Source: Armatimonadota bacterium
GTDB taxonomy: Bacteria; Armatimonadota; UBA10988
Reading direction: 5' to 3'
DNA length: 48,363 nt
Assembly (NCBI GenBank): GCA_016235455.1
Contig: JACRKZ010000061.1
Location: 1-48,363 of the forward strand
Notes under the pieces: generated by a model
Seen by the model: only the letters and a program-made list of their open reading frames with translations
The model's database searches: none
Told to the model about the DNA's origin: nothing
Made by a program: the position numbers and the translations under genes
In this document: piece after piece, positions 8,385 to 16,383 of the stretch
Position numbering within the stretch: position 1 is the first letter of the stretch
Layout of the letters: each line of letters begins with the position of its first letter

Positions 8385-10403
8385 ATGATTGGTCAGTTGG
8401 TCTGGAGCGCCGCCGTGGCGCTCGCGTTGTTGTTGAGCGGTGGGGCCGTCGGCCGTCACGTTGAGCATGGCGACGACGACGGGCCGTCGGCGGACCTGGA
8501 CACGGGCGCGGTGCGGGTCGTGCTGGCACCTGACGCTGCTGCCGCCGCGGGCGGTCGCTGGTTCCTCGACTCCTCGACCACACCCCATATCAGTGGCGCA
8601 ACCGTCGACAAACTGGCGGTCGGCACGCACATCGTGCGGTTCCGCGCGGTGGCCGGCTATACCGCGCCGGCGGACCAGGCCGTCGTGGTCCGCGAGGAGC
8701 GCACCACCACGGTGACGGGCACCTACCGCGCGGCGACGGCCACCGGCTCGGTCCGGGTCACCTTGGCACCCGCCGCCGCCATCACGGCCGGGGCCCGATG
8801 GCTGCTCGATGCCTCGCCCACCGCGCACGCCAGTGGCGAAGCCGTGGCCGGCCTGGCCGCGGGCACGCACACGATCAAGTTCGTGGCCGTCACGGGCTAC
8901 ACCTCGCCGGCCAGCCAGACTGTCACCGTCTCCGCCAATCAGACGACAGCGGTCACCGGCCTCTATGTCGCTATCGCAGCCACGACCGGCGCGGTCCGCG
9001 TCACCATCGGGCCGGCCGCCGCCGTCACGGCGGGCGCCAAGTGGGTTCTGGACGGCTCGCCCACGCTGCATGCCAGCGGCGATACCGTCAGCAACCTGAT
9101 GAGCAGCGCGCATACCATCCGCTTCACCGCCGTCGCCGGCTACACCACACCGGCCAGCCAGACTGCCACCGTCGCCGCGGGCGCGACCGCCGCGGTCACC
9201 GGCACCTACAGTGTGGTCACCGCGAGCACCGGCTCGGTCCGGGTGACGCTCTCCCCGGCCGCCGCCGTTACGGCGGGGGCCAAGTGGCTGCTCGACGCCG
9301 CCACAGCACAGTACGCCTCTGGCGCGACGGTTGCCAATCTGCCTGCTGGCGCGCACACGATCAGGTTCTCCGCGGTGGCCGGCTACACCACACCCGCCAA
9401 CCAGACCGTCACCGTCGCCGCGGGCGCGACCACCGCGGTCACCGGCACCTACGTCGCCGTGGCGGCCAGTACGGGCTCGATCCGGGTCACGGTGGCGCCT
9501 GCCGCCGCCACGGCGGGGGCCCGGTGGCTGCTCGACTCCTCGGCCACCCCGCACCTCAGCGGTGAGACCGTGGCTAGCCTCGCCGTGGGTACGCACACGA
9601 TCAGGTTCTCTGCGGTGGCCGGCTACACCACGCCCGCCAACCAGACCGTGACGGTCGCCGCGGGCGCGACCACCGCGGTCACCGGCACCTACGTCGCCGT
9701 GGCCCCGAGCACCGGCTCGGTCAAGGTGACGCTGGCGCCGGCCGCGGCTGTCACCGCAGGGGCCAAGTGGCTGCTCGACGCTTCGGCGACGCCGCACGTC
9801 AGTGGTGAGACTGTGGCCAGCCTGGCTGTCGGTACGCACACGGTGAGCTTCGTGGCCGCAACCGGCTACACCACGCCGGCCAGCCAGACCGTGACGGTGG
9901 CCGCGGGCGCGACCACCGCGGTCACCGGCACTTACACCGTCGTCACCCCGAGCGCCGGCTCGGTCAAGGTGACGCTGGCACCTGCCGCGGCTGTCACCGC
10001 AGGGGCCAAGTGGCTGCTCGACGCGTCGACTACGCAGTACGCCAGTGGCGTGACCGTGGCCGGCCTGGCGGCGGGTACCCACACGGTGAAGTTCGTCGCG
10101 GTCGCTGGCTACGCCACGCCGGCCAACGCGACGGTGACGGTGACCGCCGGTGGTACGGCGAGCGCGACGGGGACCTACACGGCGCTGATCTCGTTCGCTA
10201 CGACCATCAGGCCGGTGGCGGCGGCGAACTGCTCCTGCCACGGTAGCACCATGGCCGACTACGCCACGCTCATCTCGAGCGGCCGCGTGGTGAAGGGCAA
10301 CACTGCCGCCAGCTCCTACGTGTCGAGGACATCGATGCAGAGCTACTGGGGCGCCTTCCGACAGACGGTGCTCGACTGGATCAGCCAGGGCGCCAATCCC
10401 TAG
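8385..10403 (+). CDS. Secreted tandem-repeat protein with cytochrome-like C-terminal tail
   Basis: The 672-residue product starts at ATG 8385 behind GGAGGG and has a clear signal peptide (residues 1-26). Residues ~40-600 are seven near-identical ~81-residue repeats, each running from TGSVRVTLAP through AGAKWLLD, AGTHTIRF and GYTTPA to AVTGTY. This resembles a PEGA-like or Ig-like beta fold. The last ~70 residues resemble the tail of planctomycete-type c-cytochrome domains: an N-terminal Cys-His motif, a VVKGN segment and a terminal LDWISQGA. The haem-type motif here is CSCHG, which is CxCH rather than CxxCH. Surface display or extracellular electron transfer is possible. A 16-bp hairpin follows the gene. 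Confidence 0.8.
   Translation: MIGQLVWSAAVALALLLSGGAVGRHVEHGDDDGPSADLDTGAVRVVLAPDAAAAAGGRWFLDSSTTPHISGATVDKLAVGTHIVRFRAVAGYTAPADQAVVVREERTTTVTGTYRAATATGSVRVTLAPAAAITAGARWLLDASPTAHASGEAVAGLAAGTHTIKFVAVTGYTSPASQTVTVSANQTTAVTGLYVAIAATTGAVRVTIGPAAAVTAGAKWVLDGSPTLHASGDTVSNLMSSAHTIRFTAVAGYTTPASQTATVAAGATAAVTGTYSVVTASTGSVRVTLSPAAAVTAGAKWLLDAATAQYASGATVANLPAGAHTIRFSAVAGYTTPANQTVTVAAGATTAVTGTYVAVAASTGSIRVTVAPAAATAGARWLLDSSATPHLSGETVASLAVGTHTIRFSAVAGYTTPANQTVTVAAGATTAVTGTYVAVAPSTGSVKVTLAPAAAVTAGAKWLLDASATPHVSGETVASLAVGTHTVSFVAATGYTTPASQTVTVAAGATTAVTGTYTVVTPSAGSVKVTLAPAAAVTAGAKWLLDASTTQYASGVTVAGLAAGTHTVKFVAVAGYATPANATVTVTAGGTASATGTYTALISFATTIRPVAAANCSCHGSTMADYATLISSGRVVKGNTAASSYVSRTSMQSYWGAFRQTVLDWISQGANP
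8502..10195 (+). repeat. Seven tandem ~243-bp coding repeats
   Basis: There are seven in-frame units of 81 codons; unit 5 is one codon shorter. They lie within the secreted repeat protein. Units 4-7 are the most alike, and the segment encoding TVAAGATTAVTGTY recurs almost unchanged. This suggests recent expansion by unequal recombination. Confidence 0.85.
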
Positions 10404-10420
10404 CAACCAGCCCACGACCC

Positions 10421-10467
10421 ACGACAACGGCCGCCCCAGGCACTGTGCCTCGGGCGGCCGTTGTCGT
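10421..10467. terminator. Bidirectional hairpin between convergent genes
   Basis: The 16-base arms ACGACAACGGCCGCCC (10421-10436) and GGGCGGCCGTTGTCGT (10452-10467) are perfectly complementary around a 15-base loop. The hairpin fills the gap between the repeat-protein gene and the aminotransferase gene and ends at the latter's stop codon. There is no U-tract on either strand. Confidence 0.7.
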
Positions 10468-11328
10468 TCAGAACTCACCGCCATAGAAGGCGCGGCGGAA
10501 GCGCTCGGCCAGCCGGCGCGCCACATCGCCGGGCCGGCCTGTGCCGATGGTCTGGCCGTCGATGCTGGTGACGCCGAGGATGTCGAAGCTGGTAGCCATC
10601 AGGATGACCTCGTCGGCGGCCAGCATGGTCGCCCGGTCAAACTGCCGTTCGTGCAGCGTCAGCCCGAGGTCGGCGGCCAGGATGGTGGACAGTTCGCGAG
10701 TCACGCCGGGCAGAATGCGCGGGCCATTGGGGTGAGACCACAGCTCGCCGCCGCTGACGATGGCCAGACTGCTCGACGAGCCTTCGGTGACGATGCCGTC
10801 GGCGCCGACGAAGATGGCCTCATAGCAGCCGCTGGTGCGCGCCTGTTGCTTGGCCATGACGTTGGGCAGCAGGTTGAGCGACTTGATATCGCACCGTCCC
10901 CAGCGCAGGTCGGGCACGGTGAGGCAGGCTACGCCCTGCTCGGCTTGGGCCGGATCGGGCTGCGGCTCCTCGCGCACGCGGATGAGCACGGTCGGCGTGA
11001 GCCCGGTCGGGTCCCAGGCGTGGCTGCGCGGCGCGGCGCCGCGGGTGATCTGCAGGTAAACCACGGTCAGCTCACACTGCGCCCGGCGCACGGCCTCGCG
11101 GATGGTTGCCTCGATCTGGTCGAAGTCGACTCCGACGATGTCGAGCTGCTCGACGGAGCGGCGCAGCCGCCGCCAATGGCGGTCGAAGGCGAACAGGCGC
11201 TCACCCACCCCGCCTATGACCTCGTAGATACCGTCACCAAACAGGAATCCGCGATCGTCGACGGAGACCATCGCCTCGCCGGGCGCGACGAAGTCGCCAT
11301 TGAGCCAGAGAACCTCGGTGCCTGCCAT
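10468..11328 (-). CDS. dat: D-amino-acid aminotransferase (class IV)
   Basis: This PLP enzyme transfers amino groups between D-amino acids and keto acids, supplying D-Ala or D-Glu for cell-wall synthesis. The 286-residue protein has the class IV fold: VDDRGFLFGDGIYEV, the PLP lysine K149 in DIKSLNLLPNVMAK, and EGSSSSLAIV. YLQITRGAAPRSH carries the R101-x-H103 pair that characterises D-amino-acid aminotransferases and separates them from branched-chain enzymes and aminodeoxychorismate lyase. The length is typical. The gene diverges from thrB and has its own TTGCCC/TATACC promoter. Confidence 0.88.
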   Translation of the reverse strand: MAGTEVLWLNGDFVAPGEAMVSVDDRGFLFGDGIYEVIGGVGERLFAFDRHWRRLRRSVEQLDIVGVDFDQIEATIREAVRRAQCELTVVYLQITRGAAPRSHAWDPTGLTPTVLIRVREEPQPDPAQAEQGVACLTVPDLRWGRCDIKSLNLLPNVMAKQQARTSGCYEAIFVGADGIVTEGSSSSLAIVSGGELWSHPNGPRILPGVTRELSTILAADLGLTLHERQFDRATMLAADEVILMATSFDILGVTSIDGQTIGTGRPGDVARRLAERFRRAFYGGEF

Positions 11329-11351
11329 GCGTCTTGCCTCGCTGGCTACCC

Positions 11352-11380
11352 GGTATACCCGAGGATCGCCGCCAGGGCAA
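11352..11380 (-). promoter_or_regulatory. Sigma-70-type promoter of dat
   Basis: On the minus strand TTGCCC (11375-11380) and TATACC (11352-11357) are 17 bp apart, and the -10 box lies 23 bases before the dat start. Confidence 0.6.
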
Positions 11381-11395
11381 CCCTCGGCGTGATTG

Positions 11396-11404
11396 TGCTA
11401 TCAT
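11396..11404 (+). promoter_or_regulatory. Extended -10 promoter of thrB
   Basis: TGCTATCAT is an extended -10 box, 21 bases before the thrB start codon. The ribosome site GAGGGG follows it. Confidence 0.55.
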
Positions 11405-11425
11405 CGCCGCGGCTGAGGGGCCGTC

Positions 11426-12349
11426 ATGAGCGTACGAAACATCACCGTCGAAGTGCCGGCCACATCGGCCAATGTCGGGCCCGGGTTCGATTGCGTAGGC
11501 CTGGCGTTGGGCCTGAGCAACCACGTCAGCGTGGAACTGCTGCCCGGCACGTCGTGCGAGATCGACATCCAGGGCAAGGGCAGCGGCGAGCTGTCGCGCG
11601 GGCCAGACAACCTGGTGCTGGTGGCCATGCGGCATCTGTATGCCAAGGCCGGCTGTGAGTTGCCCGCGGTGCGGCTGGAGCAGCGCAACGGCATCCCGCT
11701 GTGCAGCGGGCTGGGCAGCAGCGCGGCCGCCGAGATCTCCGGGCTGGTGGCGGCCAACGAGCTGCTCGGGCGCCCGTTCTCCCAGCGCGAGCTGTGCCTG
11801 GTGGCCCTGGAGCTCGAGGACCACCCCGACAACATCGTGCCCGCGCTGTGCGGCGGGCTGTGCGTGGCCATCGCGCAGCATGGCGCGGCCGGCTGGGACC
11901 TGGACTACGTGCGGCTGGAGCCGCCGACCGAGCTGACCGCGGTCATCGCCTCACCGAACCTGCGCATCGAGACGGTCGAGAGCCGGCGCCGCCTGCCCAA
12001 CAGCTACAGCCGCGCCGACGCCGTCTACAACACCGCGCGCGCCAGCTTGCTCGTGGCATCGCTGGTGGCCCGCGACTGGGCCGCCCTGGCCGTCGCGCTG
12101 GAGGACAAGTTCCATCAGCCCTACCGCCTGCCGCACATCAAGGGCGCGCAGAGCGTGCTCGACGCCGCCAAGGAGGCCGGCGCGATCGGCGCGGTACTCA
12201 GCGGCTCGGGGCCAACGCTCATGGCGCTGTGTCTGGGCGATGGCCTGGCCGTGGCCGAGGCCATGGAGCGCACCTGGCAGGCAGCCGGGGTGGAGGTCAG
12301 CGTGGCCCCGACGCGGCTCAGCGCATCCGGCGCAAGGGTCGTGGCGTGA
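11426..12349 (+). CDS. thrB: Homoserine kinase
   Basis: ThrB phosphorylates homoserine with ATP, the step before threonine synthase. The 307-residue protein is a complete GHMP kinase: the N-terminal PATSANVGPGFDCVGLAL, the ATP-binding loop PLCSGLGSSAA (91-101), LEDHPDNIVPALCGG, and the C-terminal SGSGPTLMAL. ATG 11426 is the only sensible start. Its stop overlaps the next start by 4 bases (GTGA), so the FAD oxidoreductase is translationally coupled to it. No other threonine gene is nearby. Confidence 0.93.
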   Translation: MSVRNITVEVPATSANVGPGFDCVGLALGLSNHVSVELLPGTSCEIDIQGKGSGELSRGPDNLVLVAMRHLYAKAGCELPAVRLEQRNGIPLCSGLGSSAAAEISGLVAANELLGRPFSQRELCLVALELEDHPDNIVPALCGGLCVAIAQHGAAGWDLDYVRLEPPTELTAVIASPNLRIETVESRRRLPNSYSRADAVYNTARASLLVASLVARDWAALAVALEDKFHQPYRLPHIKGAQSVLDAAKEAGAIGAVLSGSGPTLMALCLGDGLAVAEAMERTWQAAGVEVSVAPTRLSASGARVVA

Positions 12350-13899
12350 GCCGCGAGTCCTCGGCCGACCTGCTCATCATCGGCGGCGGCACAGGTGGCT
12401 GCGCGGCAGCGCTGGCCGCCTGCGAACTGGGGCTGCGCGTCATCCTCACCGAGGAGACCGACTGGCTCGGGGGCCAGTTCACCAGCCAGGGCGTGCCGCC
12501 CGACGAGCACCGCTGGATCGAGAGCCACGGCTGCACCGCTGGCTATCGTCGTCTGCGTGACGGCATCCGCGCCTTCTACCGCGCCAACTACCCGCTGGCC
12601 AGCGACCGCGCGGCGTTGAACCCCGGCGCGGGCTGGGTCTCGGACTTCTGTTGCGAGCCGCGTGTCGCGTTGGCCGCCCTCGAGGCCATGCTCGCGCCCC
12701 ATATCACCGCCGGCCGGCTCGATGTGCGCCTGCGCCATCGGCCGACCGACGCCGAGACCGAGGGCGACCGTGTGGCCGCGGTGACGGTGCTGGACACCGA
12801 CCGCGGCACGTCCCACACGCTCAGCGCACCGCTGGTGGTGGATGCCACGGAGACGGGCGAACTGTTGGCCATGGCCGGCTGCGAGCACGTCACGGGCTCC
12901 GAGGCGCAGAGCCTAACCGGCGAGCCGCACGCCGGGCCGATCGCCCGGCCAGACAACGTCCAGGCCATCACCTGGTGCCTGGCCATGGGCTACGACCCGA
13001 CAGGCGAGCATGTCATCGACCGGCCGGCGACGTACGGGTTCTGGCGCGACTACGTGCCGAGGTTGACGCCGGCCTGGCCGGGCCGACTGCGCGATTGGAC
13101 CTATGCCAACCCGGTCGACCTCAGTCCGCGCCAGGCACGGCTGCTGGCCAGCGAGCCCGAGGCAGCCGGGCCACCGCTATTCACCTACCGCCGCATCGTC
13201 TGCCGAGACACATTTGTGCCGGGCTTCTGCGCCGAGGAGGCCACGCTGGTCAACTGGCCACAGAACGACTACCTGGTCGACAGCGATCCGGCCGACGCGC
13301 GCGAGGTGTCCCTGTCGTTGTTGTACTGGCTACAGACGGAGGCGCCGCGCCCTGACGGCGGCCATGGCTATCCGGGCCTGCGGCCGCGCGGCGACCTGCT
13401 GGGCACGCGCGACGGGCTGGCCAAGGCGCCCTACCACCGGGAGTCGCGCCGCATTCTGGCCGAGTTCACGGTGACGGAGATCCATGTGGGCCAGGCCGCG
13501 CGCGGCAGCCTGGTGGGCGCGGAGCCGTTCGCCGACAGCGTGGGCATCGGCGCCTACCGCATCGACCTGCACCCCACGCTGGGCGGCGACAACTACCTGG
13601 ATGTGGCCAGTTGGCCGTTCCAGATCCCGCTCGGCGCGCTGCTGCCGCGGCGGCTGAACAATCTGCTGCCGGCAGCGAAGAACATCGGCACGACCCATAT
13701 CACCAACGGCTGCTACCGGCTGCACCCCGTGGAGTGGAACATCGGCGAGGCCGTGGGCGCCCTGGCGGCGTTCTGCCTGGGCCGCGGCGAGCCGCCACGA
13801 GCCGTGCGCGCCAAGCCCGCGCTGCTGGCCGACTACCAGCGCCTGCTGTCGGCGCGTGGGGTGGAACTGGCCTGGCCGGCCGAGGTGGCGCCCTTGTAG
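12346..13899 (+). CDS. FAD-dependent oxidoreductase of the FAD_oxidored (Pfam) type
   Basis: The 517-residue product starts at GTG 12346, inside the thrB stop codon (GTGA overlap). The N-terminus SADLLIIGGGTGGCAAALAA is a dinucleotide-binding Rossmann motif. LTEETDWLGGQFTSQG then binds the flavin as in this family, which is often encoded near sugar-degradation genes in planctomycetes and Bacteroidetes. The C-terminal NLLPAAKNIGTTHITNGCYRLHP and WNIGEAVGALAAFCL complete the FAD site. There is no signal peptide. The substrate is unknown; coupling to thrB does not by itself imply a role in threonine synthesis. Confidence 0.85.
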   Translation: MSRESSADLLIIGGGTGGCAAALAACELGLRVILTEETDWLGGQFTSQGVPPDEHRWIESHGCTAGYRRLRDGIRAFYRANYPLASDRAALNPGAGWVSDFCCEPRVALAALEAMLAPHITAGRLDVRLRHRPTDAETEGDRVAAVTVLDTDRGTSHTLSAPLVVDATETGELLAMAGCEHVTGSEAQSLTGEPHAGPIARPDNVQAITWCLAMGYDPTGEHVIDRPATYGFWRDYVPRLTPAWPGRLRDWTYANPVDLSPRQARLLASEPEAAGPPLFTYRRIVCRDTFVPGFCAEEATLVNWPQNDYLVDSDPADAREVSLSLLYWLQTEAPRPDGGHGYPGLRPRGDLLGTRDGLAKAPYHRESRRILAEFTVTEIHVGQAARGSLVGAEPFADSVGIGAYRIDLHPTLGGDNYLDVASWPFQIPLGALLPRRLNNLLPAAKNIGTTHITNGCYRLHPVEWNIGEAVGALAAFCLGRGEPPRAVRAKPALLADYQRLLSARGVELAWPAEVAPL

Positions 13900-13922
13900 G
13901 GGCAGGCCTGGTGGCCTACCCC
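13899..13922. terminator. Hairpin between convergent genes
   Basis: GGGGCAGGCC and GGCCTACCCC form a 10-bp stem with one mismatch and the loop TGGT. It begins within the stop codon of the FAD oxidoreductase gene and lies just before the stop of the convergent SLC13-type transporter gene. Confidence 0.5.
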
Positions 13923-13934
13923 TGGGGTCCGGCG

Positions 13935-15389
13935 CTACTTGGGCAACATGCCATACATGCTGAGCACCGTATGGCCGGTAAGCAGCAGCAGCAGCATCGA
14001 GCCGACTGCCACCAACCCGCCGATCTTGGCCATGTCCGCTGTCGTCACCTCACCGGTACTGTAGGCCAGCGTGTTGGGCGGCGTGGAGACGGGGAAGGTG
14101 ATGCTCATGGCCGATATCAGCGGCAGCACGAAGCCCATCCACAACGGCGACACCGTGCTGACGCCGAGCGCCACGGGCAGGAGCAGGTTGACCGCGACGG
14201 TGTGGCTCATGAACGACGAGATGACGAACATGAACACGCCGAAGATAGCCACCACCACCGCCGGCGAGCGCCCATCGAGCGCCATATGCGTGATGAGCCA
14301 CTTGTCCAGCCCGGTGCTGTGCAGTCCGGTGGACAGCGCGATGCCGCCCGCGATCAGGATCAGCACATTCCATTCCAGCGTGTTCACATCGTCCGCGTCG
14401 ATGATACACAGCGTGGTGAAGACCACCGCCGGCACCAGGGCCACGACCGCGGCCGGGATGTGGTGCAGCGAGCCGGTGAGCCACAGCAGCACGGTCACGC
14501 CGAACACCGCCGCTACGACATAGGCCGTCATCGGCAGCCGGAAGTCCTTGCCTTCATCAAGCTCGATGTGCTTGGTCTTGGGCTTGAAGGCGAAGGTGAG
14601 CAGGAGGTAGGTAAGCACCATGAGCATGAGCATCAGCGGCATGGCCACCATCATCCACTGCGGCACGCTGACCTCGATGGGTGGCGTGAGCCGCCGCAGC
14701 GCACCGACCGCCACGGCGTTGGGCGGGCTGCCGATGGGCGTGCCGATACCGCCGATGCTCGCGGCGAAGGCCACGCCCAGCACCAGCGCCTTGCGGAAGG
14801 GATCGTCGTCGTCCAGCTGTGCCACCAGCGGAGCGGTGATGGCCAGCATCATGGCCGTGGTGGCGGTGGCCGACATCCACATGGCGAACGCCGCGGTGAC
14901 CGCCATCAAGCCCATGAGCACCATCCGGGGCTTGGAGCCGAACAGCTTGAGCATGCCGCGGGCCAGGGCGATGTGCAGTTTGTAGCGTGTGGCCGCGCGG
15001 GCCATGAGGAAGCCGCCGAAGAATAGCACCACGACTGGGTCGGCCACCGCCTCGAAGTACTTCTTGTAGCCGTCGGTGCCCGGCTTGGTGAGCAGCAGCA
15101 CCTCCAGGCCCACGAGCAGCAGCGACGTGGCGAACAGGGGGATGCCCTCGGATACCCACAGGCCGGCGGACAACAGGAAGATGAACGCCGCGCAGCGCAT
15201 CGGGTAGGTCAAGTCTGGGGCCGGCACCGCGAAGGCCAGCGAGGCCACCAGCATGCAGACCGACAGCTTGCGCAGGCGGCGGTTGGCCTCGGTGGCCAAC
15301 ATGCGGAGTACGTCTACCGGCTTGGGGACCGGCCTGTGCGGCGGCCTCTCAGAGCCGCCGAAGAGTGCCAGTTTGGGCAACGTCGCCAT
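13935..15389 (-). CDS. SLC13/DASS-family sodium:dicarboxylate (or sulfate) symporter
   Basis: The 484-residue integral membrane protein has about a dozen hydrophobic segments. It carries the two family hairpin signatures: IGTPIGSPPNAVAVGAL (middle) and SITFPVSTPPNTLAYS (near the C-terminus). The family couples sodium to uptake of C4/C6 dicarboxylates or sulfate; the substrate cannot be decided here. ATG 15389 follows GAGGA at good spacing; upstream codons are in frame but lie in the promoter. The first ~50 residues are cytoplasmic and basic. A TTGACC/TATACC promoter precedes it. Confidence 0.88.
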   Translation of the reverse strand: MATLPKLALFGGSERPPHRPVPKPVDVLRMLATEANRRLRKLSVCMLVASLAFAVPAPDLTYPMRCAAFIFLLSAGLWVSEGIPLFATSLLLVGLEVLLLTKPGTDGYKKYFEAVADPVVVLFFGGFLMARAATRYKLHIALARGMLKLFGSKPRMVLMGLMAVTAAFAMWMSATATTAMMLAITAPLVAQLDDDDPFRKALVLGVAFAASIGGIGTPIGSPPNAVAVGALRRLTPPIEVSVPQWMMVAMPLMLMLMVLTYLLLTFAFKPKTKHIELDEGKDFRLPMTAYVVAAVFGVTVLLWLTGSLHHIPAAVVALVPAVVFTTLCIIDADDVNTLEWNVLILIAGGIALSTGLHSTGLDKWLITHMALDGRSPAVVVAIFGVFMFVISSFMSHTVAVNLLLPVALGVSTVSPLWMGFVLPLISAMSITFPVSTPPNTLAYSTGEVTTADMAKIGGLVAVGSMLLLLLTGHTVLSMYGMLPK

Positions 15390-15411
15390 AGTACAGTCCT
15401 CGCCCCACAGG

Positions 15412-15441
15412 GGTATAGGCACGAGCATGCTGTCCGGTCAA
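15412..15441 (-). promoter_or_regulatory. Promoter of the SLC13-type transporter
   Basis: On the minus strand TTGACC (15436-15441) and TATACC (15412-15417) are separated by 18 bp. The -10 box lies 22 bases before the start codon. Confidence 0.6.
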
Positions 15442-15602
15442 CGTCGTCCGACAGCGCGACTGCAGGTACGACACAGCCCGGCGCTTACCGGACTTCAGGC
15501 TAGGCCCAGATCGCCGAATGGTCAAGCCGGCTGCGTGACGCCCATGACAAACGCGTGTTTCCGGACTTGACGCCGACCGGGTCGGCGCGCTATGAAGAGC
15601 GC

Positions 15603-16340
15603 ATGGACGGCTTCCGCTGCCCGAAATGCCACGCGCTGAGCTACCCCGGCCTCATGGGCTTCCCGCGCTGCCATCGCTGCCACGAGCAGCTCCGGCAGTG
15701 CCGCTACTGCGCGCATCAGACCGGCGGGTTGTGTCGCCTCGACGACGCCACACGGCCGCGGCTGCGTTGCGAGGATGGCAAACCGTTCTGCGACGCCTTC
15801 GGCTCGGGCCTGGCCGACAGCTCGCCCGCCGGCCCGCTGCGCCGGCCCTTCAGCGGCGCCGCGCGGGTCACCGCGCTGTCCACGGCAGTGGTCATCGCCA
15901 TGGCCATCCTCGTGGCCATGGCCGCGCAGCGCGAGGCGCTCATCCCCCAGATCGAGGCCAACGAGGCCGCCATCGACCTGCTCGACAACCGCGCCACCGC
16001 GACCTTCAGCATCGTCTCGACCCAGGCCGACGCACGCGACCGGCGTACCGTCTACGTGCGGGTCGACCCAGGCATCGAGGAGTTCTACGTGATCGAGGAG
16101 TACGCGCCCGCCCCGCTCGGCTACGACCAGCGCGACCCGCGGCAACTGCGTTACGAGCTGTCGGGCGACCGGCGCCTGGACTTCTCGGTGACCTTGCTGC
16201 GCCGCGCCGAGGTGGCCACGCCGCGGCAGGCCGCGCTGACCGTGCGCCTGCTCGCCAGCCATGACATGCCGCTGGGCTCGGCGACCGTGCCGATCCGCGC
16301 CGCGGGCGCGGTGCCGCCGCCGACCGGGCGGTTGCCCTAG
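15603..16340 (+). CDS. Zinc-ribbon membrane protein of unknown function
   Basis: The family is not recognised. The 245-residue product starts at ATG 15603. Residues 1-65 hold Cys pairs (CPKCH, CHRCHEQL, CRYCAHQ and two later single Cys), which looks like two zinc ribbons. One membrane segment follows (~residues 88-107). After a short helical stretch (EANEAAIDLLDN), the remaining ~130 residues form a beta-rich domain on the far side of the membrane. The architecture is shared with the protein at 19838-20569. A TTGACG box at 15567 with a weak TATGAA would place transcription close to the ATG. Confidence 0.7.
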   Translation: MDGFRCPKCHALSYPGLMGFPRCHRCHEQLRQCRYCAHQTGGLCRLDDATRPRLRCEDGKPFCDAFGSGLADSSPAGPLRRPFSGAARVTALSTAVVIAMAILVAMAAQREALIPQIEANEAAIDLLDNRATATFSIVSTQADARDRRTVYVRVDPGIEEFYVIEEYAPAPLGYDQRDPRQLRYELSGDRRLDFSVTLLRRAEVATPRQAALTVRLLASHDMPLGSATVPIRAAGAVPPPTGRLP

Positions 16341-16360
16341 CGCGCACCTTGGCGGATAAT
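16332..16360 (+). promoter_or_regulatory. Sigma-70-type promoter of the 16384 gene
   Basis: TTGCCC (16332-16337) and GATAAT (16355-16360) are 17 bp apart, 23 bases before the TTG start at 16384. The -35 box lies inside the end of the upstream gene. Confidence 0.6.
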
Positions 16361-16383
16361 GAGGGCCGTCTGGGAGTTGCAGC

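Noticed and set aside
8244..10526. A 760-codon open frame on the minus strand across the repeat-protein gene
   Set aside because: It is the antisense image of the tandem repeats and has Gly/Arg/Asp-rich composition. It also runs into the convergent dat gene without its own start context.
15567..15603. Possible leaderless start at 15603 (TTGACG/TATGAA with the transcription start near the ATG)
   Set aside because: The -10 box is weak (TATGAA) and a GAAGAG stretch could serve as a ribosome site, so the case is not supportable from sequence alone.
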